Source of the DNA: Aphis gossypii
Lineage: Eukaryota; Arthropoda; Insecta; Hemiptera; Aphididae
NCBI RefSeq assembly: GCF_020184175.1
Contig: NC_065530.1
Span: 62,783,260 to 62,847,259 of the forward strand
Length of the DNA: 64,000 nucleotides
Direction: 5' to 3'
Shown: one piece after another, positions 33,641 through 48,200 of the stretch
Position numbering within the stretch: the first letter of the stretch is position 1
How the letters are laid out: each line of letters begins with the position of its first letter
Notes under the pieces: generated by a model
What the model saw: only the letters and a program-made list of their open reading frames with translations
The model's database searches: none
What the model was told of the DNA's origin: nothing
Made by a program: the position numbers and the translations under genes

Positions 33641-34154
33641 AAAAATGCGTTTGTGTTATAATATTATGAAAACATTATGATTACGGAAAAAAATTATGTC
33701 CGATTTTTCCATTGGAAAAGTTACGCTTTATTGTTCTGCATACGCCGAACGAAGCGTTTGTATATACATAGGTACTTGTTGTGCTTATCACAAAACATAC
33801 ACCCAAATATAATATTACTCGTTTATCAAATAAAACGAATAAGTATAGTATACTATTCAAAATATAAATAATTTTAACTAACAATTATTGATATTTATTA
33901 ATTATAAGTTATTTATTTATTATTATTTGTTTTTTTTTTATTTTATCTAAAGACCCAAAGAAAAAATATTATAATTTTGCAAAGGAAGTTAAGACAGAAA
34001 TTGTCATTACAAGCAATTATTGGTATATGTTAAAAAATAATTACTATATTATTCATAAAATAAACCTGTTATAAAATAGTCTTACATATTATAATAATAC
34101 TTATCTTTGTATTCGAGAATTAATACTGTTTCTGATCAATCCTTTTAAATACTA

Positions 34155-34180
34155 ATAAATAAATAATAATAATAATAATT
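34155..34180. repeat. AAT/AAAT microsatellite
   Basis: AATAAATAAATAATAATAATAATAAT-type array. Confidence 0.8.
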
Positions 34181-34635
34181 ACAGAATTTATAGTAGGTGT
34201 AAAATAAAACAATAGAATAAAATATAACAAGAATAATAATATAATTTAAGTTAAAACAATAAAAAAACGAAAATAGAAAATTTTAACATAATATCAAAGT
34301 TGTTTCGATGAGTTAATCGTCAATATTAAAATAGTATAAATTATCTATATTATATTAAGAACATTGAAGATGAATAAAATATTATAATATGTTTTCTAAA
34401 AATATTGCATTTTATACTTCATGTGAATCCGTGCACATTTACCTCACACGCATCCGTGTGGTTTTTACGCTCATTCAGTGTGACGCAGGAGTGACGATCA
34501 CCAGTGCGAAACAAATTAGGATGCATACTTTAATATTAGCATTACAATAACCACCAACGAATTTTAGTGCACATTTCTTTGTGACCTTTTTTTTTGTACA
34601 CTGCATTTTGTTTTATAGTCGTCTGAACTAGTAAA

Positions 34636-34830
34636 ATGACTACAACGATGATAATATTTGTCAATATTTCGGTCTGGTTATTAATGCATAACTATAATAA
34701 TAATATACGACCGGAGAAACAGTTCCCTAACAAAAGTGGTATTAAAACCTCTAGCAAACTGTCAGGTATATTGTATAACAGCAAACAATTTGGTGACAAT
34801 ACGTTGAATGACGAGGATTTGTATGCGTGA
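34636..34830 (+). CDS. Candidate small secreted peptide or first coding exon (64 aa)
   Basis: I do not recognise it. The frame opens with ATG in a good insect context (TAAAATGAC), with an in-frame TGA four codons upstream. It begins with a hydrophobic signal-like stretch (MIIFVNISVWLLM, residues 5-17), then turns hydrophilic (IRPEKQFPNKSG, TSSKLSG) and ends acidic (LNDEDLYA) before TGA. Codons are less AT-biased than the flanks. A pyrimidine tract and acceptor-like TTTTATAG lie just upstream, near 34618, and a donor-like CAG|GTATAT lies at 34765/34766, so it could be one exon of a larger gene. The upstream DNA (34430-34520) has an initiator-like TTCAGTG. No second copy or homologue is visible here. 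Confidence 0.35.
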   Translation: MTTTMIIFVNISVWLLMHNYNNNIRPEKQFPNKSGIKTSSKLSGILYNSKQFGDNTLNDEDLYA

Positions 34831-35049
34831 CAAAAAATCGAGACTTGCTTTTACAGTATAGATTATTATTTGATAATGGACCTATATTACTTCGTATAGA
34901 TTGTCCAGGATATTGAATGTTTTTAACTTAGGTTGGTGTGAGTGTTAGAGTTCTTTGTTTTAAGAATTAAGTAGTTCATTTGTATTTTTCATAAGGTGAG
35001 AACTGAGAATTAAGTTTGACTAATTCTTAGTCAGTTGAAAACTACGTCT

Positions 35050-35800
35050 TATTTTTGATTTAAATTTATGTATTTTGGCCAGGGTTCAATGAAGTGATTT
35101 ATTTCTCTTAATTTGTTCCGTTTGTGTAATTTATTTATATTTCTTTGCACGTCCACAAGTGATGAAAAGGAAAGTATTTCACTTTAGAGTTGGTTATTGT
35201 ATTTCTGGATAGTATATCTGCTATTTCGTTTCCCTTTGTGTTGCAATATCCTCTAAAGTCCATATAAATCGTATATATTTATTGAATTTAGAAATAAAGT
35301 TGTTAATGTTTTAAGTCAAAATTGTTATTAATATTTGTGATTATAAAATTGAATTGATCACTAAGTAAGTCAAGGCATATTATGTTTATTTTTTTTTTTT
35401 TATCAACCTAAGAGATATTTGGGGTCCATTAAGAAGAGCTAGCTTACAGATATATATACAAAGATGAGTGGTTAAATTTTCCTGAATGGGATGGAATACA
35501 GAAGATGTAGGTAAGGTAATGATAAATTAACAAATTAATTTTACAAAAGTAGAGAAATGGTAGTCTTCACATTAAAGATGGTAAGACCGAAGTGAATATT
35601 AGGCTTCTTTCGGTATTTGTAATTACAAATTTCAGTTTTGCACTGTGTACTATGTCTAGCATTTTTTAATTTTTTTAGTAAGTTTCCATAGCAGATTAAA
35701 CCATAGTCGAGTTACGATATATATATTATATTCAATGAAATGTTGCTTTTATCACCACATTCGAAATGAGTGTTTTAATTACATTAAGGCTTTTGTACAC
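35050..35800 (-). mobile_element. Decayed LINE fragment (RT C-terminal part and RNase H)
   Basis: On the minus strand, about 35700-35655 reads LDYGLICYGNLLKK, like the conserved DYG...YG region after the RT domain of Jockey/I-type LINEs. About 35262-35190 reads CNTKGNEIADILSRNT, matching the GNEIAD core of LINE RNase H. Stops and shifts break the frame, so this is a pseudogenised remnant. Order and orientation agree with a single element. Confidence 0.65.
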
Positions 35801-38800
35801 AATATAATATATTGACGTCTCATCATGATCTGTGATTTTAAAAAAAAAAGCTTTTCATCAAAAGTAAAACTAAATACTGTAATATTTTTTACAAATTATG
35901 CTAAACACGTAGTGTTGAGAAAAAGTTTACGTTTTGATAATTTTCTTTTATTTGAAATGATAATTAAAATGTTTATTTTTGTTGTTAATTTATTTCGTTC
36001 ATTCATAATAATTGGTGTCCCGTATTTCAGTGTTGTAGGCTGTACTTTTTCTATCTATGCTAGTATATAGTATAATATACTATACAAAATATACATTATA
36101 GGGATTAATATACAATTTAAATGTATGTTATAATTTTATTGAAGATTATATAACGTGTCAATATTTGGTTCATTTATAAAACAGGTACATTAATTAATTG
36201 TGTAATTCGTTAATAAGATTTCATGATTTATGCTACAAATTATTGTGATAGGGTTTTAGGTGCAAAATGTTTTAGTAATACAATTGCTGTACGTAGTTTT
36301 TTTTTTTAAATATTTACCTTTAAATTTAGAAATATGTTAATTGAAAGTAGAAACATAATATAAATATTTCGTTTTAAAATGTAATTTACGAGTGTTCGAA
36401 TATTTTCTAATTTAACTGACAGGTAGAAATGGTAATTGATGGTACATATTATTTGCGTGAGTGTGTATGTGTGTATACTGTATAGTTTACTGTGTATTCG
36501 TGAGTTTTAGATCAATTGCGATAGCGTAAAGAACAATTTAACAAAGAAATAATGATTAGGACCAAAATTGTTTTTTATATACCCCCTAACCTAATCTTTG
36601 AAACTAGCAGTAAACCTATTATCTATAGCGTGAGATGACGGGCGTCATATATCGGGTAAATAACTAACAATTTTAAATTAACAGAGACAAAAGATATGGT
36701 TACCTTATTTATTATATTTTTTTACAAAGATAAGTCTTGCATCTGGGTACAAGTTCTTACTTATGCATTTTAATGTTATTTTTTATTTAATGATAAAAAT
36801 CTTGGCTTTAAATAAATGGTAGTATTTATTTTTATATATGGCATTAGTATAGTACAATAAGTTACGTATTTGTATTAATTTTTTTATACAATCTCTAGTA
36901 CTTATAATTTGTTGATTGTCCGATCTTGTACTAGTGACTGATGAAAAAACGTTGGATTTTTTTGTTTTCTTTTAATTTCATAATGAATAATGCATTTCAA
37001 AAATATTCAACAGTTTCCATTTGTCAGCTTTTAGCGAGAAATAACCAGACGATGGGTCTCATTCAACTTGTTGCTCACTTAGTCTTAACTTGAGGTTCAC
37101 AGTATAGTATGGATTTTTTTTTTTATCATATAATACATATTTTTGTTATGGATGCAGCCTATGAGATTTTTAAAATATTAAATTAGTCTGCAGGCTACAT
37201 ATACATCTGAATTCCACCCTAAATATAAAAATTGAATTTAATGATATACTAGTTCCATCCCGAGATTTTTAAATGGATATTCTAATTCCACCCCGTGTTA
37301 TTTATTTTGTTATACTTGTTCCGACCTTTTTATATTTTTAGTAATTTTATTTATTTATGTTATCTTCATAAGTTAAACCTTTATAAAATAATCTTTTGAA
37401 AAAAATATAATTTTATATCAAATAAGTACTAAATTGTTTAAATTATCAAACAGATAAAAACAGAATTATAAAATATATTCTATTAAAACTATATGTTTCA
37501 TTAAATTATATGTATATAATATACAGTCACACCATAATTATTTAAATTATAGTTCATTACATTACTACTGTATTATATGTTTATATCCATAAATATTATA
37601 TATAGTACGCTAGTACGTAGTGATACTTATATTATTATCACGAACAACTATATAGTACTATTGTACACATAATATAGTAATGAACAAAATATGAACTAGT
37701 CTGTTCCTTGCACTCCTACAGATTTCCAGTGATCAGATATACAAAAAGAAAAAAGAATAGCGCTATTTGGCAGTTATATAAATATTATTTATGTAAGAAT
37801 AAAATTAAAATTACTAAATTTTTTTAAAGGTAACTGAATTATATTTATAAGCACGTGTAAAACATATTATAGGTATGAACAATGTAAAGCAATAAAATAT
37901 TTAAATATTTACCATCACAAAATTATTTATTTAGTTTTTATAGTCTAAATACAATTTTTATTAAACGACGAATAAAAATATAAAATAGTTTTATTGAAAT
38001 TTAATAAAAACAATGTTAAAATTTAAAATAAAATTCTAAAATAAAATGAGTATTCAAATATGCAGTGGTAGTTTAAATTTTTAAAAATTTTAATTTCAAG
38101 ATTTAACATTTATATTAAAAATAAATTGAGATTTCAATCGTAGCATTATAGTTGCTAAATATTATGATTAATGTTTTAGACTATGAGTGGCGTAATCTAT
38201 GTAAATATTAGTTTAACAATAAAGTATGTTTTAAAAAAAATTGTTTGTAACCTTAGAAACAGAAAAAACTTCAATCTTCAGTTCTGAGAAATTTAAATTT
38301 TCGACGCAAATTTGTTTTTATTATTGATTTTGATAGAGAGTATCAAATTTTGATTAGATTGGACTTTTTAAGACAATCAAATCAAAAACAATACGATAGA
38401 ACGGCAATATTTACATAATTTCAGTTTTCAATAAAATTGATTTTGTTTTTTTTTTTGATTGTAATTTAAAACTGATTTATTTTATTGTGGACATTTACTT
38501 TTTAACAATTACAGATGTCTACTTTTGTGCTATTCATAGTCATTTTAAATGTTTAACTTTTTTAGTTTTATTTATATTTATATGTTTATAACATTAATTT
38601 TTTCACTAATGATCTTATAGTTATATAATTTGAAATTCAAAAAATATTATTCACAAAGTTCTATAACACGTTGATGTTGACTTATGCATTAAGTTAATAC
38701 TACATAATATAATTATCATTATAATATAATATACGCAATATCTTGTAATCATTAGTTTAATTTACAGTATTACTAAATGTATAGGTAGGTACAAGTAAAA

Positions 38801-41800
38801 ACAAATTATCTATAAAACATATTTAAAGATATTCTTAAGAATTTCTATTTTCTTATACCAATTTATAAAATCTTTTTTTGTACACAATAATTTATCATTG
38901 ACTTTAAGCTAAACAAATTTGCTACCTACTCAACAACGAAATAGGTACTTTCTACTGACTTCCAGGCTATTTTCAATATAATATATTATATTATTTTAGA
39001 AGCAAATTTTAGTGTCAGATCATTATATAAATTATATATTATATTTTATGTTTATATTATATTTTATTTCTTTTGTGGTATAATTATGAATTATTTTGAG
39101 CATAGACATTGACATAATATTATTTCGTTAAATTTTATATTTTAATCGACAACAATTTTTAAACTGGATCTGATTTATTATGGTCCATGGACAATGAACA
39201 TGTACTATGAACAAATGGTTTATTAATAATTATTAGTATTTATATCATAATTAAGATACATTCTTAGACAATTTGCATACTTTTTAAGATTAATTTGAAT
39301 ATACAGTACGTTATACTAGAATTAAAATGTTACATAATATTATATTACTAATATTGTTATAAATTTTACGGTCACGTCCAACCATGTAAAAAGGCTATAA
39401 CTTTTACTGAAATATTTACAAGGTTAGTTTTTATTGTATTCGCAAAACTTCACTTTTTTTAGCAGTTGACATTTTCCATTACTGGTTGTCATCGTATAGA
39501 ATTCATAAATATTTTAATATCAAAAAATATAATATAATTCAAAGAAATTGTTGAAAATTTCAATAGTATTTAATCTATTTTAATAGTATGCTTGTAGAAT
39601 TTTTTAACTTAAAATTAAACTAAAATAATAGTATCTTTAATATTAATAAAATATGTCATATACAATAAATGTTTAATGTAGGTGTATATTGATTAATATA
39701 TATAAGTAAAAAAAATGTATTTTGCAAATTAAGTTGTTAATTGTAATATCGTTGTACTGTTTATATAACTAAATAGTTTTTTTATTCATGAAATTCAATA
39801 AAAAATAAAATTTCAGATAAGTTATTTATTTTTTAAAAGTATAATTATAAAAATATGTTTTTATTTATTGAGAGTGATATCCTTTAATGATAAATACCTA
39901 TAAAAGTATCTTCTTATATACCTATAATACCTATATATATATATATATAACAGTAACTATATTACAGTCGCTTTATTGTTTCCAATTTTAATTCTAAAGA
40001 AAAATGTTATTCTGTTAAAGAATTTAATTAACTAAATTGTACGTTATAATATATTATGTATAATTTTAACTCATTAACTATCTAATGATCCTACAATGAT
40101 TGCATTGTCTTACACTACCTACACATAATATACATGTATTAGAGATATATCCTGAACTATTTATCCAAAATGAAAAAAGCACTCTACGAGGAGAATACTA
40201 GCCAATGTACATCCTTCATTGACATGCATTTTATTTTAATGATCATCATAATGTATGGATAAATAATATAATATGTGAATAATTAAATATTATTTATATT
40301 GTACAGGAAAAAAATTTCTCCAGTAAAGCCTTTTTTTATCTTCGTAATAAATAAAAAAAACTTATTGAATAATTAGAGTTTTCAGTAAAAAATACTTAAA
40401 AAATAAATTGAATTAAATAGGTTCTAATACAGGTACAGCAGATCACACGAGTTGCTGTGTGTTAGTGTCATTAACATTTGTTTTCGATGTACAACTGTGT
40501 AAGTGTAATTTAATTATACATATAAATTTATAAATTTAAATACGATGGTCATCATAGTATTGATCATTTATGTTTGCCTTGTTGTATTTATTTATACGGT
40601 GTTAAATAATAATATTTATTGACACAACACGTTTCTGTCGTTTCAAGAATAAAATATAATTTATCATTCTACAGTAGTTTTAAAACATGGTTTATCGTAA
40701 TGTTAAATGGATATAATTAATGATATAAATACATTGAAAATGTGTTGATATAAATTATATATTATATTATGATGTAGCTTATAATTATAATAAAAAGAAG
40801 GGAATTAATGGTTTTTTAATGAATTGCAAATATTAACCTAAATTATATAAGTTAATATTTATTTATTTAATATGACATTTCAAGAAGAATCTAGAATACA
40901 TAAAAATGATAAGTTTAAAAAGTATATTATAAGAAAATTAATACTTGTTTTGTTTGATTTGAAACTAAATTTGAACACATTATAACATGACTATTGACTA
41001 TTTTGTAATTAAGAAACTGCGTGGTTCTAAACACTGGACGAAGAAGGTCGGTTTTGCGATGTTAGTATGAAATTTAATTTATTAACACATTTTTTAAAAA
41101 TAATTTAATTTAGCAATAATAAATTCTTTTAAAATATTATTTATAATTTACCTATTGTACAGTGTGTAATGTATATCAATTAAAAATATTTGAAAATGTT
41201 CTCATATAAATTAAATTTAAATATATCGTCATTATAATATTTTCAATTAGTTAGAAAATTGATTGAGTTGAGCATTTATTATGCAAATCGAGACAAAAGT
41301 AGTATTGAATTCAGTCAAGTGAAAAATAATTATGATATTTACTTGATCACCCTGAACGAGGGTTAGACGGTCTGGATATTAGTGTATTTCTAAGAAGATT
41401 ATTTGAAAATATTTCGCCTTTGATCAGCAAGATAATTAATATTTAATATATTTTGGTAAACAGACAGAAGAAACTTTTATGTACACTAATTAGTAATTAT
41501 TATCATCAATGTAAACAAATTATTCATATAGAATTATAATTAATTTTCATAATAATTTATAATAGTCTACAATAGGTAATGTAAAATATCGATGTTTGTT
41601 GGTATAAATTATCTAATTACTATAATTGATTTAAATTTTTTTGATATTATATTACATGTTAAATATTATTTGACATCTATAAACTAGTTTTTAATATCTA
41701 TGTTATAAAATAAAACTTACTCAGAGAAACATATTATACTTGTTGCGAGTTTTAATAACCTGTCTGTAGTTATTAAGAATATTTTTTACATTATGATGTG

Positions 41801-42769
41801 TTACTTTTACACTAAAACTTGTAATAAATAGGTCTTCTTTGCATGCTTCACGATCGTTTTTCATTTCACGTCAACATATGCATATTATAATAAACGTGAG
41901 TATCTTCATTTCAAGTATGATTATATAATTTTTAATGGTATTATGATAATATTCAGAAGCATATTGAATTTATTTTTGAAATGTACCTAAGTGCTTATTA
42001 TAAAATTTATAGAAATATAATCATTAATTTTCGAGTTAATGTATTTTAATTATTGTTAAATAAATTGGAACATTTTGCGTTGTATTATTAATTTTACATA
42101 GTATAGTAATTTTACCAATTTCCAAGTATTTAAAATCATATTTTAATATAATACAAACGAATTGAAACGTATATGTAAAAGAAAAAAAATGAAAATTTAA
42201 TTATAATATTGGTATTTGAAAACGATAATTTAATTAAATAATAAATCGTAAACATTTTTTAAATGTATCGAATTATTTTAAAATGTTTAAACACTGGAGT
42301 TTGTTATTTATGAAGTTCAATACTATTTTCAGTCATGTTCGAAATTTTTGTTTGAAATTTGATTTTATAAAGTAAAAATATGGCATATTTGTTTGCAATA
42401 GATAAATGGTAAAAGAAGTATCTATTTTTCATACATTGTTAGATATCAGGATTGTAGTTCCAATAAGTACACAATCATTATGAAAATAAATCATTGTGGT
42501 AAAACACTACGATAAATATTAAATGAGAAAACATTTTAAATTTATAACATTTATAATTTAAGCTATATACCTAACACTTATTTATTGCATACATATGAAT
42601 GTATCTTTACATACTCATGTTTTATTTTATTTATGTATAAAACTTGTAGTGTATTATAATGACGTTTATATTTTTATCATGTAATTTTTGAACTCCGTAA
42701 TTTTTTTTTTTTTTTGTACAAGTTAGTTTAGTGCTTTATGCATATATAGACTGGTAAATTGTCCATAAA
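35801..42769. other. Long AT-rich non-coding stretch
   Basis: No coding exon seen. It holds a degenerate short tandem-like array at 37205-37330 and an AT run at 39932-39949. An 81-codon frame at 35825-36070 is Phe/Ile/Lys-rich and not convincing. Confidence 0.5.
37205..37330. repeat. Degenerate minisatellite (TTCCAYCCC units)
   Basis: TTCCACCCT, TTCCATCCC, TTCCACCCC and TTCCGACC recur at intervals of about 30-41 bases, each followed by AT-rich spacer. Confidence 0.4.
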
Positions 42770-43380
42770 TCGTCGACAAGGCAAAGCAAGTATCTCGATA
42801 TTTACATTATACGAATCCGTAGACTATAGGTCTCGCAACGATATCTGAAAAATAGCCGCCGGATATGGGTGTGTGTTTTGATATTATTCGTGGTTTTAAT
42901 ATTTCAATAATAATAACGGTCAATTTTAATTTTGTTTTCTCTGAGAATTATAGTCGTCTGGAATAAAACAATAAATTCTATCTATATCTAGTATTATATT
43001 TCAAATTCGTTTTCATTTAATTAAAAAGCATATTATTTACTCTTCCACAATCGTGCAGTCATGCGTAATATTATTAACTAAACTGTGCTCGTGTAATAAT
43101 AACGATAATAATAATAATATACACACGTCCAAATACAGTAGCAAGTTTTATTGGTGATTTTCGTGACGAGCGCGACGAAATATAATTACTATACGCACAG
43201 TTCAGGCGTCGATTTTCACATTGTCAACTTGTTTGTAATTACAATAAGTGTAAACAAAAATCAAAACATGACATGGGTCAAGGGAAGTACGGAACTGGGA
43301 ACCCTCCTTGACCCCGGGTTACGCCATTTGTGTTAATGCGTCTAACGTCGAACTTGATGACGTATTGATTCTCTAAGACG
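42770..43380. promoter_or_regulatory. CpG-containing island, regulatory candidate
   Basis: CpG-richer than its surroundings (ATCGTCGACAAGG, AGCCGCCGGATATGG, GTGACGAGCGCGACG, GACCCCGGGTTACG, GACGTATTG). A 61-codon plus-strand frame at 43151-43336 starts at a weak site and shows no domain. It is best treated as a possible promoter or enhancer. Confidence 0.3.
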
Positions 43381-46300
43381 TACCTATGTATCAAATTAAA
43401 GACGTTTCATTACATAAATGGTAAATAATTATAAAACTATGCATACCAATTCGATTATACACCGAGTCTGATTTCAGCAAAAACAAGTAGAGAAAAGCAC
43501 ACTCTACTGCGTACACGAGAAAGATGCTTTCTACTTCCTTGTTTACATACATAATTATATACCTAATTATTTATGAATCTAATAAAATAAATAGTCGATA
43601 ATATTATTGACGTTAAATTGCCTAATCGAATTCAACTCAATGATATGAAGAAACATTAAAGTAACAATACAATAATGGTTTAATATTCAACTACAAGAGA
43701 ATTTATTTTAATGCTCGTACACTGTTCCTATGACGGTAGAAAATTTAGTTGTTTGAACTACAACAAAACCATACGTATAATATTATATACGAGTATGTAC
43801 ACACAAATATATTATATTAATAAAGAAATGTTGTGACAAACTTAATTGCACATAAAAGTCAGTCCATTATAGAAATATATACAAGATATTATGTTTTATT
43901 TGAAATACATGAAAATTATTCAACTAGTTATTTTGGTAAAGTTATTCAAGGATATAAGATGTGTGTCTTATGTAATATACTCGTAGACTTTGTTTTAAAT
44001 TATTAAACGGATAGATAGACAAACTTATTAGTTACACATTTAATTCCATAAGTCTAAACTAATTTTCATCTATATTTTAAGTAAAAATTGATCATAATAT
44101 TATATTGATAAAATATTTAATTATCTAACTCATTAGTTATAATATATTTTGTGCTCAACTGTTTTTATGTATTTATATCACATAAATAAATAATTTGGTT
44201 TTCAGAATTACTTTCTCACATTTTATCAATGTTTTTTTAATATTATAGTATTTTTTGATGGACTCCGAAGTATTAATATTATATTTATTATGTAGATTCT
44301 AATTAAAAATTACAAATACTATACTGAAATTATTAATTTATTTTTTAATATTGTGGGTTTTTTTTATTCATTAAAATAATTAATTATGGTTATCTCAAAG
44401 CTTCGAGGCTCGCAGTTTCTTTTTGATCGAAAGTTATAATTATACCTTTCATACAAGTTTACATATATTATGTTCATGAAAAATTGATTAAAATTAAAGT
44501 ATAAATATAGTTTTAAATATCATAAAAGTATAAAACTATTCAGGTCATTTCTTTATAATTTTTTTAAGTTGTACATTTTTTAAAATTTTATTATTGATAT
44601 TTAAAAAATAGTTTATATGACCAATAGTTGCTATATAGGTACCTTGTGTATTATCAAAATATTTGTTGAACTACTTATCATACACTCGAATAAATAAACC
44701 TTGTAATATCTGCAAACAAAGTAATAAACTCACGCCAATGTGAATTTAATAGTAATATTATTATTTTTCCATCTTGAAAACCGTATGTTTCTAAACATCA
44801 CGAAATAACAAACGCATTACCAGACTACCTACTCAAAGGTTAGCTGATTGATGAGTAGGCCAAAAGTGAAAATAACTGTCATATGGACATAATATTGTGT
44901 AACAACCATCGGGTGTACATGAGACAGTGCGCGCAAACAGTGTATGTGTCACGGTTTCGAAAAAACAGTCGAGAATAAATATTTTAATTTATCGAGAAAA
45001 CCATGAACTTTAAATACACGCACCAGCCTGTGATGTCATTTAGCTATTTGCGAGCAATTTATAACCGGAAAATCATTTTTATAGCGTGTCAGAATAAAAC
45101 AAACACGGGGATTATAATCTCTCAAGTATAATATAGTATATAATAGGGTGCAATAAATTATTCATTTTGGTAGTTAAAAAAAATACTCAACTTGCCGTTC
45201 AAATTGAAAACTACTGTAAATAAATATTCAAAGCAAAGAATTTACATTAATTGAGTGATCAGATTTTTGTTTTCATACAATCATACAATAAAGTATTAAA
45301 GTACCAATATGTTTTATTGCTGTATATTTAACAGTTTTATATAAATTTATCGGTTTTATATAATAACTTTATCGCTGCTATTAAACTGATATGTCACGTT
45401 CATTTCAAAATGTACTCCTTTGCCATCCGAGAAAAGTAATTATGATGCTTTTGAATTTTCACTTTTTATTTTCCAAGGGAGATAAACTAAATTAACGCAT
45501 CTATATAATATAGAAGTATAAAATAATATAATTTGAACTAAAATTAATATTTTATTTAAGATAAAAAAAAAATTATTTATACTGTTGATATTGAAAAACA
45601 TTGCCACATGATTGGAAATATAACTAAAGTGATACTTTGTAGAGTTAGAATTAATTTAAAATGAACAATATTTATAATCTATTGGTAGAGTTGATTCAAA
45701 TTTAGGTTAAGTACAAAAAAAAAACCATTGTGATGAATTTGTTATAATAAATTATGAAGATACACGTATAATATAATAAAGAGAACAATTTTATTTTATT
45801 AAATTTTTTTCAGGAAATTATAACTTAAATAATTATAAATAATGTGATATTTTTTTTTTTATCGTGATATCTAATTGTAAACCTACGTTGTATAATATTT
45901 ATTTTTGTTCTACGTATTTACAGATTGATTGTATTGTTTTGTGTGTTAGTTATTCAAATCATAATATTGAATTACATTATTGAATTGATAAATATGGTAT
46001 TATTATTTGAACGTAAACAATACTTTTAATAACTACTTAACTAAATTGCATCGAATAGATAGGTACATAGTATTGTGTATCTACTGTTGTAATTTTAATT
46101 TAAATAGTAATTTTGTATGCACACATTTAATATTATGTTAAGTGTTCATATCGTAATGTGCGTCGTCGTTAAAATACATTTATTATGTAATTTTTATGAA
46201 TTTATAATAATTATTATTTTTTGGAATGCACAATATAGAAATGTATAGAGATTTTAAGATAGCCATCACAATTGTAGAGTCAGGTCGATTCGGCATATTA

Positions 46301-47619
46301 GTCGAATGGAAAACACTATCGTCGAATCATTCAAATCTATCACATATTGACAATAATAACAGAATATTATAAATTATAACAGTTATCTAATAATATTATC
46401 TATCTATAAATTACCTATATAAATTAATTTATGTTTGTGTGTATTATATAGAGAATAATCCAAATGTATATACCTATTTGAAAACTACTTAACCAATTAG
46501 TACTAAATTTTGCAAACATGTAGGTACTTTGTTTTGGCTCACGATAATAAAATATATTTTTGTTTATATATAAGATTGTCATTGATTACAAATAATAATA
46601 ATAATAATAATAATGCGTTATGGATTTTAAATAAAAGAAAATTATAACTTATTTATGTGTTTATAATTTAAATGTACACCAAAAAATACGTATGCTTGTA
46701 TCTTAAAAAAACTCAAACGATTTTGTGAACATTTTCAGTGATTACTATTTGATTGGTTTTGACAAAAATATAAGAAATTTTTATTAGAGATATCAAAATA
46801 AAATTATTTGAACTATGCGAAGTACTATAGTTTGGTTGCCCATCTTGATCAAATTAGTTTTGAAAGCGAGGGAATTGAGCACCAATACCGATCTACTTAT
46901 GACTCGGGTGTATAATGCCGGATTTCATGTTTGATAATTTTAATCTCTGGTAAAGTTTGGTTATACAGATTTTAGTGAATAAACAATTTAAATATTACAA
47001 TTATCACTAGTTGAGATATATAGATAAATGCAATAAATACTGCATTGTCTACATCGATTTATGTAACTTTGTTTGAATGATACGATGTTACAAAAAAAAA
47101 AAAAAAAAATTAAAGGAATTAAAGTAACTCTAAAGCATAAACGTTTTAAGTTTAAACCATAACAAAGAATAGTGTTACTAAGCATGTACAGAATATTGGT
47201 CGTAGAAAGATCACAAATTACACAAGGATACCTGAAGGGAAAGATGGAACATCCAAAGTTCCAACATGCCTAATATGGAATACAAAAATACACTTTGAAA
47301 CACATGAAAATTGAATTGAATACTGTCTAAATTTCACCGAGTCCATTAATAAATCCCAGACATTTTTTATACATTATGAAGGAACCCGATCATTTTTAGA
47401 TGTGAAAAGAATAATTTTCTACATTAGAAAAATATTGAAATGTATAACCTTGATTATTGTATAACCACATGTAGTCAAATCATGCGGTGACCGAAAACGA
47501 TTAATTTCTAGCTTTTTTTTTTGTAGTTTTCAGCGGATTAGAAAAATTCAACGATCGCGTATACACTTTAGAATAAAACGAAAGAACGATACGCTTTACG
47601 TAGCATGGGTAATATAGGT
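43381..47619. other. AT-rich non-coding stretch
   Basis: No gene seen. A more mixed patch at 44800-45120 has CpGs (GTGCGCGCAAACAG, CACGGTTTCG). An AAT microsatellite lies at 46591-46614 and a poly-A tract at 47092-47109. A stretch at 46470-46540 (CTTAACCAATTAGTACTAAA) resembles ends of insect transposon relics, but weakly. Confidence 0.45.
46591..46614. repeat. AAT microsatellite
   Basis: Eight AAT units. Confidence 0.88.
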
Positions 47620-48200
47620 ATGATATTATTATAAGCTCCGTGTAAATGACCGGCGGGGGGGATCAAATGAAAATGTATAGATCGCACCATATATAGTACT
47701 ATATATATAAAACCGTAACGACGTTATCGTTCTAACGGCCCAGGTATATATCATTATTATTACTATATAAGATGACATGCTGCTCTGAGTCAAAAAGCAC
47801 GTTCGGTGAGGGGGCACACCCACGACCGCTGCCGTTAAATACCTATACATTATGCAAATTACGGCGAAACGGTAGCCACCGGCCGGACGACGAGGATGAC
47901 ACATTATTATAATATATTATGTTATAAAAATACGCACCGGTCGTTTCGAGTTACAAAACCCAGCAACAATAATTACTATGTAGAAATATTGTTATAGAGC
48001 ACGTGGACTGTACAGCCGACTTAATTCCGTTTATTTGGTGCCTACCTAAGTGCATATTTCACGCCGAGGAAAAAAAATAAATTATATTAAAATATAATAT
48101 TTATTTACACCTCTATGCTTATAATATTAACGTGTTTACTTACCGATTACTGTAGTTTTATTTGCGTTCTACGCGTGTGTTCGCATGCATTGCCGAAAAT
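47620..48200. promoter_or_regulatory. CpG-containing island
   Basis: GACCGGCGGGGGGGATC, CACGACCGCTGCCG, GGCGAAACGG and GGCCGGACGACGAGG cluster in AT-rich DNA. It also contains an 18-bp perfect palindrome ATATATAGTACTATATAT (about 47692-47709). The 91-codon minus frame across it has no protein character. Confidence 0.3.

Noticed and set aside
46440..46570. Transposon-end-like sequence
   Set aside because: The resemblance to insect transposon relics is from memory and weak; no terminal repeats or target duplication were found.
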